Shown piece by piece: positions 49,827 to 59,369 of a DNA stretch of 64,000 nt. The notes beneath the pieces were generated by a model. It was not told the DNA's origin, ran no database searches, and worked only from the letters and a program-made list of their open reading frames with translations. The translations under genes were made by a program, and so were the position numbers. Source of the DNA: Sulfurimicrobium sp964384915 (GTDB lineage Bacteria; Pseudomonadota; Gammaproteobacteria; Burkholderiales; Sulfuricellaceae); NCBI GenBank assembly GCA_964384915.1, contig CAYLMA010000003.1, positions 88,804 to 152,803 on the forward strand, read 5' to 3'. How positions within the stretch are numbered: the first letter of the stretch is position 1; each line of letters opens with the position of its first letter.

Positions 49827-52478
49827 ATGAAGATTCATCATCTGGCCCCGGAAGCAGCACTTGCCAGTCTGCACAGCGGGCCTGATGGCCTGAGCGGCGC
49901 AGAGGCTGCTCGACGCCTGCATGAATACGGCCTGAACCGGGTCGAAACGCCACCCTCCGAGCCTCTCTGGCTCAAATTCCTCAAGGGTTTTACCCATTTT
50001 TTCGCACTGATACTGTGGTTTGCCGCTGTCCTGGCATTCGTTGCTGAGGTGCGTGCTCCTGGCGAGGGTATGGCGACGCTGGGTTATGCCATCCTGGGCG
50101 TGATCCTGGTCAATGGGATTTTTTCATTCTGGCAGGAATACCGCGCAGAGCGCGCTCTGGCGGCTTTGCTCGAATTGCTGCCGCGTCTGGTCAAGGTGAT
50201 GCGTTCCGCTGCGGTATTGCAGCTTGAAGTCCCGCAACTGGTGCCGGGAGACGTGGTTTTGTTGCAGGAGGGCGATAGTGTTCCTGCGGATTGCCGCCTG
50301 ATCGAGGCATTCGACGTGCGCGTCAACATGGCAACGGTGACGGGAGAGTCGCGTCCCAAAGCGCGGGATGCCAAGGCCGGCAGCGAAGAGGAGTTGTTGC
50401 ATGGCAGCAACATCCTGCTTGCTGGCACGACTATAGTCTCGGGCGAATGCAAGGCAGTGGTGTTTGCTACCGGCATGAACACCGAATTCGGCAAAATCGC
50501 GCACCTGACCCAGGTGCCAGCTGAGAGGCTTTCCCCTCTGCAGCGCGAAATCGTCCATCTTTCACGCCTGGTTGCCGCGCTGGCCTTGGGGCTTGGGATA
50601 TTGTTCTTTTTCATCGGCCAGGCGATGGGGCTGTCATTCTGGGCCAATTTCATTTTTGCGATCGGCATTATCGTCGCCAATGTGCCGGAGGGTTTGCTCC
50701 CTACCGTCACGCTGTCTCTGGCCATGGCGACCCAGCGCATGGCTAAGCGCAATGCGCTGATCCGGCACCTGCCAGCAGTGGAAACGCTGGGTTCCGCCAC
50801 CGTGATTTGCACAGATAAAACCGGAACCCTTACGCTCAATCGAATGGAGGTGAAGCGCCTGTTTATGCATGGCGCTTTTGCCGCTCCGCAAGAGTTTTAC
50901 AGCCTGGCCGCTCAAGGGGATGAGTTGCTCGCGGTTGCGCGCTATTGCCATACCCTCAAGAAAACGGAAAATCATGCATGGCTGGGCGATCCGACTGAGT
51001 TGGCTCTGGTGCGTTTTGCCGAACGCGCGGGGCGGACATGGCAAGATCAGCCACGTCTGGATGAAGTGCCGTTCGATGCAGATCGCAAGCGCATGTCCAC
51101 GCTGCACCTGGCTCCCCATGAAACGATGTTATACACCAAAGGTGCTTTGTTGACCGTACTTCCCCTGTGCTCGCATGTCAGCACGGCCGAAGGTGTTTTG
51201 CCTATGTCGCAGGAAGCGCGCGAATGCTTAAAGGAGGCAGAGCTGGAACTGGCACAGCAAGGCTTGCGCGTTCTGGCGCTGGCGTCTCGTGCGGCGCGGG
51301 AAGGCGAGCCGCGGGAACGGTTGGAACATGGCTTGACTCTCCACGGGCTGGTTGGCCTGGAGGACCCGCCGCGCCCCGAAGTGGCGCCAGCGATCCAGAC
51401 GTGCCGGGAAGCCGGGATCAAGGTGATCATCGTTACCGGTGACCATCCGCATACTGCGTTGGCGATTGCCCGTGAAATCGGTTTGTGCCAGTCGCCCACG
51501 GTATTTACCGGTGAGGACCTGCAACACATTTCAGCGACACAATTGCAACTGAAACTGGATCTGCCGGAAATTATTTTTGCCCGCCTCCGGGCAGATCAGA
51601 AAATGCGCATTGTCAGCGCCTTGCAGAAGAAAGGCCATGTTGTCGCGGTGACGGGAGATGGTGTCAACGATGCGCCGGCGTTGAGGAGGGCGGATATCGG
51701 CATTGCCATGGGGCTGAGTGGCAGCGATGTGGCGAAAGAGGCGGCGGACATGATCCTGCTGGATGACAATTTCGCCAGTATCGTTGCCGCGATCGAGGAA
51801 GGCCGCGCGGTGTTCGATAATATCCGCAAGTTCATGACATATATCCTGACCTCCAATATTCCAGAAATCGTGCCTTATCTCGCATTTGTCCTGTTCAAGA
51901 TCCCCCTGCCCCTGACGGTAATCCAGATACTTGCCGTGGATCTGGGCACCGATATGCTGCCAGCTCTCGGGCTGGGAGCTGAAAAACCGCATCCGGATGT
52001 GATGCGGAAACCACCCCGGGCACGGCACGAACGCTTGATGAATACAGCTTTGGTGCTGCGCTCTTACCTGTTTCTTGGCGGCATGGAAGCGCTTGCTGCG
52101 CTGGCAGCGTTTTTCTTCGTTTTGCATGGCGCGGGCTGGCGCTATGGCGATGCCTTGTCGCCGAATGACGCGCTCTATTTGCAAGCCACAACCGCCACGC
52201 TGAGCGCCATCATCGTGATGCAGATCGTAAATGTGTACCTTTGCCGCAGCAGCCGTGATTCGGTGTTCGCCCAGAAACTGTTGGGCAACCCCCTGATCGT
52301 GGGTGGCGTGTTGGCGGAGATTGTGCTTATTCTGCTGATCGACTACACCTCATGGGGCAATGCGCTGTTCGGGACCTTGCCGATTAGCCTGGATGTGTGG
52401 CTCTATGTCATTCCCTTTGCCTTTGCCATGCTGGCTTTGGAAGAAGCCAGGAAGTGGTGGGTCAGGTGTTGCCAATAA
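49827..52478 (+). CDS. P-type cation ATPase resembling Na,K-ATPase (P2C-like)
   Basis: This 883-residue transporter has the phosphorylation site Asp330 in DKTGTLT, an N-terminal cation-ATPase domain, and hinge GDGVNDAP. Unlike calcium pumps, it carries PEGLLPTVT (residues 287-295) and the downstream AVETLGSATVICTDKTGTLT context, as in animal Na,K- and H,K-ATPases. The segment SNIPEIVPYLAFVLFKIPLPL and DLGTDMLPALGLG near the C-terminus also match that group. ATG 49827 is used; a TTG lies 9 bp upstream. The ion is unknown. Its 3' end overlaps convergent rsgA by 17 bp. Confidence 0.9.
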   Translation: MKIHHLAPEAALASLHSGPDGLSGAEAARRLHEYGLNRVETPPSEPLWLKFLKGFTHFFALILWFAAVLAFVAEVRAPGEGMATLGYAILGVILVNGIFSFWQEYRAERALAALLELLPRLVKVMRSAAVLQLEVPQLVPGDVVLLQEGDSVPADCRLIEAFDVRVNMATVTGESRPKARDAKAGSEEELLHGSNILLAGTTIVSGECKAVVFATGMNTEFGKIAHLTQVPAERLSPLQREIVHLSRLVAALALGLGILFFFIGQAMGLSFWANFIFAIGIIVANVPEGLLPTVTLSLAMATQRMAKRNALIRHLPAVETLGSATVICTDKTGTLTLNRMEVKRLFMHGAFAAPQEFYSLAAQGDELLAVARYCHTLKKTENHAWLGDPTELALVRFAERAGRTWQDQPRLDEVPFDADRKRMSTLHLAPHETMLYTKGALLTVLPLCSHVSTAEGVLPMSQEARECLKEAELELAQQGLRVLALASRAAREGEPRERLEHGLTLHGLVGLEDPPRPEVAPAIQTCREAGIKVIIVTGDHPHTALAIAREIGLCQSPTVFTGEDLQHISATQLQLKLDLPEIIFARLRADQKMRIVSALQKKGHVVAVTGDGVNDAPALRRADIGIAMGLSGSDVAKEAADMILLDDNFASIVAAIEEGRAVFDNIRKFMTYILTSNIPEIVPYLAFVLFKIPLPLTVIQILAVDLGTDMLPALGLGAEKPHPDVMRKPPRARHERLMNTALVLRSYLFLGGMEALAALAAFFFVLHGAGWRYGDALSPNDALYLQATTATLSAIIVMQIVNVYLCRSSRDSVFAQKLLGNPLIVGGVLAEIVLILLIDYTSWGNALFGTLPISLDVWLYVIPFAFAMLALEEARKWWVRCCQ

Positions 52479-53331
52479 GCTTCTGGTAAGCGGCCAGCCT
52501 GCGCGGCTGTATTGCGCCTGCAGTTGCCGCTGCGAGCACCGCACAACCCGGCTCGGAAATATGGCGGCAGTTGTTGAATTTGCATTTCCCCAAATAGGGA
52601 CGGAATTCTATAAATGCGTGGTCAATTTCTTCCGGTTTGAGATGATGCAGGCCAAATTCCTGCAAGCCGGGTGAATCGATGATGTGGCTATCTGGGTTGA
52701 GATGGTAGAGACGGGCGTGGGTGGTGGTGTGCTTGCCTGAATCCAGGGTGGCGGAGATCTCGCGTGTTTCGGCTTTCACGCCGGGCAGCAGGGTATTGAT
52801 GATGCTCGATTTGCCCATGCCTGACTGACCCACTAGGACACTGGTTTCACCTTGCAAAAAAGGCACCAGAGGGGAGGTGTCCTGGTGCGCGGAGAGTGGC
52901 AGCAATGCGTAGCCGAGATCGCTGTAAAGTGAGAGTTTTTTGAGCGCCAGGGCTGTTTCGGCTTGCAGGTCGGCCTTGTTGAGCACGATCAGCGCCTTGA
53001 TCTTGGCGCTTTCCGCTGCAGCCAGGCAGCGGTTCACCAGGTCCTCGTAAAAGCTGGGTACGGCCGCGAGCACGATGATGATTTGCGTGACATTGGCGGC
53101 AATGATTTTTTCCCGAAAAGCATCAGAACGATAGAGCAGGGATTGGCGCGGCAGGATGGCTTCGATTACGCCCTGCGATGGTCCGGTGTGCTTGACCCGC
53201 ACCCGGTCACCACAGGCCGCGCCGCCTTTCTTGCCGCGGGTTACGCAGGTGATATGACTTCCATCAGCGAGTTCAACAGTGAACTGTCGGCCATAGCTGG
53301 CGGTGATTTGTCCTTCAGGGAGTTTTTGCAT
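52462..53331 (-). CDS. rsgA: Ribosome small subunit-dependent GTPase RsgA
   Basis: This circularly permuted GTPase has 289 residues from ATG 53331. The OB-like N-terminal part is followed by G-motifs in permuted order: NKADLQ before GQSGMGKSS, then the DSPG motif, and a C-terminal zinc site CKFNNCRHISEPGC. It helps late 30S assembly. Confidence 0.95.
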   Translation of the reverse strand: MQKLPEGQITASYGRQFTVELADGSHITCVTRGKKGGAACGDRVRVKHTGPSQGVIEAILPRQSLLYRSDAFREKIIAANVTQIIIVLAAVPSFYEDLVNRCLAAAESAKIKALIVLNKADLQAETALALKKLSLYSDLGYALLPLSAHQDTSPLVPFLQGETSVLVGQSGMGKSSIINTLLPGVKAETREISATLDSGKHTTTHARLYHLNPDSHIIDSPGLQEFGLHHLKPEEIDHAFIEFRPYLGKCKFNNCRHISEPGCAVLAAATAGAIQPRRLAAYQKLIGNT

Positions 53332-53347
53332 GGCAGCAAGGATAAAC

Positions 53348-53375
53348 AAAAAACGCCCGCAAGCGGGCGTTTTTT
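53348..53375. terminator. Bidirectional hairpin terminator between rsgA and the barrel gene
   Basis: CGCCCGC/GCGGGCG is flanked by six A and six T residues. The arms extend through the A/T tracts. The minus-strand gene at 53396 ends toward it, so it most likely terminates that gene's transcript; the rsgA start lies just 17 bp away. Confidence 0.85.
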
Positions 53376-53395
53376 AACGGCACGGGCAGATATGC

Positions 53396-53950
53396 TTAAA
53401 AATTGATACCCACTTTGGCGCTCAGCAGCCAGTTGTCCGCGCCGGTTTTGCTAATGGCCAGTTCCTTGTCGCGGGTATCCTGGTAACGCGCGCCGGCACC
53501 GAAGAAGAAGTGGCCGTTGCGGTAGTTAAGGTTGGCGGATGCCTGGATGCTGGACATGGACGCTTCGCGGTCGCCCAGGTAGCCACGCACAAAGCCGATG
53601 CCGGGGCCTGCGCCGACGCTCCAGCCATTGCCGATTGAGACGAAATAGTTGGGGTTCATTTCAAAGCTGGTCAGCGACATGCCATCGTGCTTGTAGTTGC
53701 CAATATTGAACTGCTGGCGGATAACGCCAGTTGGAGGCTGGAACCAAGGGCAGTTGAGCGAGAATTCCGCGCCTTTGTATTCTCCCGTGCCCCCGTTGTC
53801 GGCGTCCATCGAGCCAACCACGCCAGCCAGCGTGAATTCAGGTTTCCAGCCATCCTTGAAGGCGGGTCCCAATGTCCAGCCATCGGCCAGTGCACCGGCC
53901 GAGAAGGCTAGTGTGGATAAGAAGGCCATGGCGGTAAGCTTGCGGTTCAT
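53396..53950 (-). CDS. Small secreted/outer membrane beta-barrel protein
   Basis: This 184-residue protein has a clear signal peptide (cleavage after GALA) and a body of alternating polar and aromatic strands ending in a C-terminal Phe (VGINF), typical of outer membrane barrels. Ends in aromatic residue favours BAM insertion. Family not recognised; PagP- or LpxR-like barrels are possible by size only. Confidence 0.75.
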   Translation of the reverse strand: MNRKLTAMAFLSTLAFSAGALADGWTLGPAFKDGWKPEFTLAGVVGSMDADNGGTGEYKGAEFSLNCPWFQPPTGVIRQQFNIGNYKHDGMSLTSFEMNPNYFVSIGNGWSVGAGPGIGFVRGYLGDREASMSSIQASANLNYRNGHFFFGAGARYQDTRDKELAISKTGADNWLLSAKVGINF

Positions 53951-54045
53951 GCGATTTTCTCCTGAGCGATTAAACAGATTGTTAATGGCCCGAACTTTAA
54001 CCTAATCAGATTCTGATTACAATGACAAGCATCTGGTTATTATGG

Positions 54046-54396
54046 TTATTTGGCCAGTGCTTCGAATGTGAGGTGAATTTCGCTGAAATAGCGTATAGCA
54101 TCGGGGTCACCCGATAATGGAGTGAGCAGACCCCAATCCTGAGCGTTCAGTGTTTTGCTAAATGATTTGTAGCCTTTTGCGTTGCAGGTGAGTGTTCCAG
54201 GGGCATTCTTGGGCATGCCCAGCACTTCTCCGGGTGCGGAGAACGCACGCTTGCCCGCCTTGTCGACAAAAGTGCAGTCCGCTGGAATGTCTGTGCTGAC
54301 TTTGATATGGCTATTAGGCGGCCGGTTGTTGCAGGAAACGATGCAGCAGCCGTTCAGTGACAAGGCAATCAGGCTCAGTGCGGCCAATTTCTTCAT
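54046..54396 (-). CDS. Hypothetical lipoprotein
   Basis: This 116-residue protein has a lipobox LSLNGC (Cys17) and a small beta-rich body with three further Cys residues (CCIVSC at the start). No family recognised. A terminator is not obvious. It lies between the barrel gene and a cytochrome gene. Confidence 0.7.
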   Translation of the reverse strand: MKKLAALSLIALSLNGCCIVSCNNRPPNSHIKVSTDIPADCTFVDKAGKRAFSAPGEVLGMPKNAPGTLTCNAKGYKSFSKTLNAQDWGLLTPLSGDPDAIRYFSEIHLTFEALAK

Positions 54397-54480
54397 GCGT
54401 GTCTCTCCATATCATTGTTATGTTGTTATATGGAGGGGTATTGTGTGCCTTGAGTTTTGGTTTGACAAGGCGTTCTATGA

Positions 54481-54792
54481 TTACTTGAAATTATAAAAAC
54501 TGGTGTTCAGGTAGGCTGCGACATGGGCTTCCTCTTCCGGAAACCATCCTGCGCCAACGTTGTTGTTGCATGCCTTGACGCGGGCAGTCAGTTGTTGCTT
54601 GTTGGTTGCCTTGCGGTCGGCGCGGGTGTAGATCTTGTTGCCATTATCGCCGAATTTTGCGGCATGGCAGGCAATGCATGATTTGTCGTGCAGCGTTTTG
54701 CCGATTTTTGCATCACCCTTGTCCATGGATTCGGCAAACGCTGGGGTGGCTAGCAGCAGCGTGAAACTGAGGCCGACGAGAAAAGTTTTCAT
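54481..54792 (-). CDS. Small periplasmic cytochrome c
   Basis: This 103-residue protein has a signal peptide ending AFAES and one haem site, CIACH, with Cys39, Cys42 and His43. The sequence is short for class I cytochromes, but an axial Met-type ligand is not obvious in the C-terminal half. Electron carrier of unknown partner. Confidence 0.87.
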   Translation of the reverse strand: MKTFLVGLSFTLLLATPAFAESMDKGDAKIGKTLHDKSCIACHAAKFGDNGNKIYTRADRKATNKQQLTARVKACNNNVGAGWFPEEEAHVAAYLNTSFYNFK

Positions 54793-54845
54793 GAGGTTCT
54801 CCTTTTGATGAAGTACTTTAACAAATAACTCAGGTATGAGGCAAA

Positions 54846-56096
54846 TCAGCAGTTTCCGATGAGCGATCTCAGGTGTGCGACCCTTTGGGTGGCGGACGGA
54901 TGTGAATCATAAAAAACCGAGTGGAGCGGGTCAGGCGTAAGCGTGGCTGCGTTGTCAGTATAGAGTTTGACCAGTGCTTGAATTAGGGCTTCACCACTGG
55001 CGTTTTCTGCTGCGTACCGGTCGGCCTCGAATTCATGCTTGCGCGAATAGAGGCTGGAAATGGGATGAAACAGGAAGGTGAATGCCGGGCTAACCAGTAT
55101 GAATAGCAATAATGCAGTATCCGTGCCCTGGGTCATGACGCCCAGGCCGTGATAAAACCATGCTTGCGGCATGAGCCACCCCAGCAGCCACAAACCCGCC
55201 AGGCTGAGAGTAAACATGGAAAGAATGCGTTTGATGACATGGTGGCGCTTGAAGTGCCCTAGTTCATGTGCCAGCACAGCCTCGATTTCGTCGTGGTTCA
55301 GGCGCGCGAGCAGCGTATCGAAGAATACGATGCGCTTGGAAGCGCCCAGTCCGCTGAAGTAGGCATTGCCATGGCTGCTGCGTTTGGAGCCATCCATGAC
55401 GAACAGGCCTTGGGATTTGAAGCCGCATTTTTGCAGCAGCGCTTCAATGCGTGTGGCGAGCGCTTGATCATCAAGTGGTGTGAATTTGTTGAACAGTGGC
55501 GCAATCACGGTGGGGTAGAGTGTCAGGATCAGGAGGTTGAAGCCCATCCATGCAAACCATACATAGAGCCACCAGTATTCGCCCATTTGCGCCATTAGCC
55601 ACAGCACGCCGAGGAGCAGCGGGATGCCGAGCGCACAGAGGAGCAGTGTTTGTTTGAGCATATCCGCCAGAAACAGGCTATATGTCATTTTATTGAAACC
55701 GAAGCGTGCATCAATGACGAAAGTGCGATACAGGCTGAGTGGTATTTCCAGCAGGCTGGAGATGACGAGCACGCTTACAATGAGCGCTACTCCGCGCCAC
55801 AAGCCATCGCCAAGAATGTTTTGCCAATATTCGGTCAGTGCCTGGATGCCGCCACCCAGGGTGAAGGCAAGCAAAATCACCACGTCCAGTAAGCTATGTA
55901 GAATGCCGAGGCGAGTTTTACTGCTGGAGTAATCTGCTGCCTTGTGGTGCGATTCTGGGCTTATGCGGCCAGCGAAATCTTGTGGCACGGCATTGCGGTT
56001 CAGCTGGATATGGCGCAGATGGCGTTGAGCCAGCCAGAGCCGGGTTGCAGTGGCAAGCAGCAGAAAAAGGATGAAGATCAGGGTAAAAGCCGGCAT
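54846..56096 (-). CDS. M48 family integral membrane metallopeptidase
   Basis: From ATG 56096 the product has 416 residues, with several helices and the zinc motif HELGH (His277, Glu278, His281), plus the distal Glu in EFEADRYAA. The length and first membrane part match the Ste24-like/CAAX-type M48 group rather than HtpX. It is divergent from orn by 96 bp. Longer frame to 56393 is not supported. Confidence 0.92.
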   Translation of the reverse strand: MPAFTLIFILFLLLATATRLWLAQRHLRHIQLNRNAVPQDFAGRISPESHHKAADYSSSKTRLGILHSLLDVVILLAFTLGGGIQALTEYWQNILGDGLWRGVALIVSVLVISSLLEIPLSLYRTFVIDARFGFNKMTYSLFLADMLKQTLLLCALGIPLLLGVLWLMAQMGEYWWLYVWFAWMGFNLLILTLYPTVIAPLFNKFTPLDDQALATRIEALLQKCGFKSQGLFVMDGSKRSSHGNAYFSGLGASKRIVFFDTLLARLNHDEIEAVLAHELGHFKRHHVIKRILSMFTLSLAGLWLLGWLMPQAWFYHGLGVMTQGTDTALLLFILVSPAFTFLFHPISSLYSRKHEFEADRYAAENASGEALIQALVKLYTDNAATLTPDPLHSVFYDSHPSATQRVAHLRSLIGNC

Positions 56097-56192
56097 GTGA
56101 GATATTCCAGCGCACCAGGTTTGGGCGCACAAGGGTGACGAGTGATTGGGAGCATGCCACAATATGCGGCCTGATTTATATGGAATAGCATT

Positions 56193-56741
56193 ATGGCACA
56201 AGAAAACAACCAGAATCTGATCTGGCTGGATATGGAAATGAGCGGCCTCAGCCCCGAAACGGATAGTATTCTTGAGGTTGCACTGGTGGTAACGGATGCG
56301 CAACTCAATACGGTTGCTGAAGCGCCCGTATTGGTCGTGCACCAGTCCGATGCGGTTCTGGACGGCATGGATAACTGGAACAAGGGAACCCATGGCAAGT
56401 CCGGTCTGATCGACAAAGTCAAGGCGTCCCTACTGGGCAATGCCGAGGTTGAAGCGCGCATGATCGACTTTCTGCAGCAGCATGTTGGGGCGGGCAATTC
56501 CCCGATGTGCGGCAATTCCATTTGCCAGGACCGGCGTTTCCTCGCCAGGCATATGCCCAAGCTGGAAGCCTATTTCCACTACCGCAACCTGGATGTGAGT
56601 ACGGTCAAGGAATTGGCGCGCCGCTGGCGGCCTGAACTTTATGATGGTTTCAAGAAAGAAAACCGGCACGAAGCGCTGGCGGATATTTATGAATCGATTA
56701 GCGAACTGAAGTATTACCGTGAGCATTTTATGAAGATTTAG
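56193..56741 (+). CDS. orn: Oligoribonuclease
   Basis: This 182-residue DEDDh exonuclease degrades 2-5 nt RNA and pGpG. It begins with IWLDMEMSGL and has EVALVVTD, SVCQDRRFLARHMP and YRNLDVSTVKEL. The catalytic acidic residues are in place. Confidence 0.97.
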   Translation: MAQENNQNLIWLDMEMSGLSPETDSILEVALVVTDAQLNTVAEAPVLVVHQSDAVLDGMDNWNKGTHGKSGLIDKVKASLLGNAEVEARMIDFLQQHVGAGNSPMCGNSICQDRRFLARHMPKLEAYFHYRNLDVSTVKELARRWRPELYDGFKKENRHEALADIYESISELKYYREHFMKI

Positions 56742-56800
56742 CGGGTGGCATGGGATTTGCTGCGTTTAAGCTGACTGATCGCTTCAAATAAAGGGTTTTC

Positions 56801-59362
56801 ATGAAACAGGGCACTACGTTCACACTTGAAGTCAATCCCAAGATTCCACGCAAGCTGATCCGGCTCGAGGAGCTTGCCAATAACTTATGGTATAGCTGGG
56901 ACAAGCCGACACGCACGCTGTTCGCTCGCCTGCATCCTGGTTTGTGGGATGCAGTGGGGCATAATCCAAAAGTCTTTCTGCGGCGTGTGGACGAGAAGCG
57001 TTTGCTGGATGCAGTGGAAGATCAGGTTTTTTTGGCGACTTATAACCGTGTTCTGTCCGCCTATGACACTTACCATCATGAACTGGTGCGCCGCAATGGA
57101 GAAAACGAGCTCCATGACCATGATCTGGTGGCCTATTTCTGCGCCGAATTCGGGTTTCACGAGAGCTTTCCCATTTATTCCGGCGGTCTTGGCATTCTGG
57201 CCGGCGATCACTGCAAGGCGGCCAGCGATATGCGCGTGCCGTTCGTGGCGGTGGGCCTGTTGTATCGCCAAGGGTATTTTTTCCAGACCATAGAATGCGA
57301 CGGCGGCAAGCAGGTCGCTTCCTATGCGGATTCGGACTTCAATGAATTGCCCGTCACGCCCGCGCTGCGGGAGGATGGTGGTGAAATCCACCTGATGGTT
57401 GAATTGCCAGGGCGGCAAGTGGTGGTTAAAGTCTGGCAGGCCATTGTGGGGCACGTCCGCCTGTATCTGCTGGATACCGACCTGGAGGATAACACTGCCG
57501 AAGATCGCGATATTGCCCATCAGCTCTATGGCGGCGACCGCACCCTGCGCCTGAAACAGGAAATCATTCTCGGCATCGGTGGCGTAAGGGCATTGCAAGC
57601 CCTGGGTATCAAGCCCACGGTGTGGCATATCAATGAAGGCCACGCGGCATTCCTGATTCTGGAACGAGTGCGCCAGCTAATGGCTGAATATCAGCTGGAT
57701 TTTGCCAGTGCTCTGGAAGCGGTCGCGGTTAACACGGTTTTCACGACGCATACGCCGGTCCCCGCCGGACACGATCACTTCTCGGATGGCATGATCGCCG
57801 AATATTTTCAGCACTTTTGTGAAAGCATCGATATCAGCGTGGGCGATGTGATGCAACTGGGCCTGACGCCGGAAAGCCCCGAATTCAATATGACCGCACT
57901 GGCGATCCGCGGCTCCCGCCACCAGAACGGGGTGAGCAGGATACACGGCAGTGTGTCCTCGCGCATTTGCTCCGCATTGTGGCCGGAGGTGTTGCCGGAA
58001 GAAAATCCCATGGCGTATGTTACCAATGGGGTCCATGTGCCAACCTTTTTGGCGCAGGAATGGGCTGATTTGTTTGATAACGTGTTCGGTTATGAATGGC
58101 GGCATCGCATGTCGGAGCCGGATTTCTGGAGCCGGATCGATGAGATACCCGACCAGTTGTTCTGGAGCGTGCGCCAGTCGCTCAAATCCCAGATGCTTCA
58201 ACTGGTACATTTTCGCAAGAGCGCCCAGCATTTCCGTAGCCATGGCAGCGAATCCCATCTGGACCGCATGCTGAAATTTGTCGACAGTTATAACCCCAAT
58301 GTCCTGACCATAGGCTTTGCCCGCCGCTTTGCCACTTACAAGCGCGCCACCTTGCTGTTCGAGAATCTTGAATGGTTCAGGGAGATTCTTTCCAACGAAG
58401 AACGGCCCATACTGTTCCTTTTTGCCGGCAAGGCGCATCCCGCGGATCAGCCGGGCCAGGACCTGATCCGTCAGATTCAGGGAATAGCCAACATGCCCGA
58501 GTTTGAAGGCAAGGTCATGCTGGTGGAGGGCTACGATCTCGGCCTGGCAAGACGTCTGGTTTCCGGGGTGGATGTCTGGCTCAATAATCCGGTTTACCCG
58601 CTCGAGGCCAGCGGCACCTCGGGTATGAAGGCCGCCATGAATGGCGCGATCAATCTTTCCGTGCTCGATGGCTGGTGGGGGGAGGGCTATGATGGCAGCA
58701 ACGGCTGGGCAATCAAGCCGGCGCCGACCTGGATGGAATCCTATCGGCGCGACAAGGAAGAGGCCCAGACCCTGTATGAAATTCTCCAGGACAAGGTTAT
58801 TCCGACTTATTACGAAAGTGGCAAGATGGGCTATTCGCCAGAATGGGTGAAGATGTCCAAGCGTTCCATGGCGACCATTCTGCCGCGCTTTAATTCTTGT
58901 CGCATGGTGGATGAATACGTTTCCAAATTTTACGTTCCTGCCAGCAAGCAGGGGCGGCGTTATGAGCTGGATGATTTTGCCGGGGCAAAGCGGCTTTCAG
59001 AATGGAAAAATAAAATCCGTTCCGCTTGGCATGGTCTAGTGCTGCGCCGGATGGATACACCATTGAAGCGAATCCGCTTTGGTGCGGTAGTGCGCCTGGA
59101 AGCGGCGCTTAACATGAATGGCCTCGCCCCCGAGGATGTCGTGGTTGAATTGTTGATTCGCCGTTCCTCTAAACGGGATGGGCAGGATTACTTGCATTTC
59201 AACTTCAACTTTTATGGAATGAGTGCAGACGGCAAGGAGCATCTGTTCGCGCTCGATCTGTCCCCTGATTTATGCGGAAGGCTGGATTACAAAATCAGGG
59301 TTTATCCATACCATGAGTTGTTGACCCACCCTCTGGAGATGGGCTTGATGCAGTGGCTCTAA
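56801..59362 (+). CDS. glgP: Alpha-glucan phosphorylase with DUF3417 N-domain
   Basis: This 853-residue phosphorylase releases glucose-1-phosphate from glycogen. It has a DUF3417 N-terminal part (NNLWYSWDKPTRTLFARL) and the PLP lysine in TSGMKAAMNG. The convergent glycogen synthase gene ends 8 bp away. It belongs to the DUF3417-type group rather than the classical E. coli-type phosphorylase. Confidence 0.95.
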   Translation: MKQGTTFTLEVNPKIPRKLIRLEELANNLWYSWDKPTRTLFARLHPGLWDAVGHNPKVFLRRVDEKRLLDAVEDQVFLATYNRVLSAYDTYHHELVRRNGENELHDHDLVAYFCAEFGFHESFPIYSGGLGILAGDHCKAASDMRVPFVAVGLLYRQGYFFQTIECDGGKQVASYADSDFNELPVTPALREDGGEIHLMVELPGRQVVVKVWQAIVGHVRLYLLDTDLEDNTAEDRDIAHQLYGGDRTLRLKQEIILGIGGVRALQALGIKPTVWHINEGHAAFLILERVRQLMAEYQLDFASALEAVAVNTVFTTHTPVPAGHDHFSDGMIAEYFQHFCESIDISVGDVMQLGLTPESPEFNMTALAIRGSRHQNGVSRIHGSVSSRICSALWPEVLPEENPMAYVTNGVHVPTFLAQEWADLFDNVFGYEWRHRMSEPDFWSRIDEIPDQLFWSVRQSLKSQMLQLVHFRKSAQHFRSHGSESHLDRMLKFVDSYNPNVLTIGFARRFATYKRATLLFENLEWFREILSNEERPILFLFAGKAHPADQPGQDLIRQIQGIANMPEFEGKVMLVEGYDLGLARRLVSGVDVWLNNPVYPLEASGTSGMKAAMNGAINLSVLDGWWGEGYDGSNGWAIKPAPTWMESYRRDKEEAQTLYEILQDKVIPTYYESGKMGYSPEWVKMSKRSMATILPRFNSCRMVDEYVSKFYVPASKQGRRYELDDFAGAKRLSEWKNKIRSAWHGLVLRRMDTPLKRIRFGAVVRLEAALNMNGLAPEDVVVELLIRRSSKRDGQDYLHFNFNFYGMSADGKEHLFALDLSPDLCGRLDYKIRVYPYHELLTHPLEMGLMQWL

Positions 59363-59369
59363 GGTGTGT

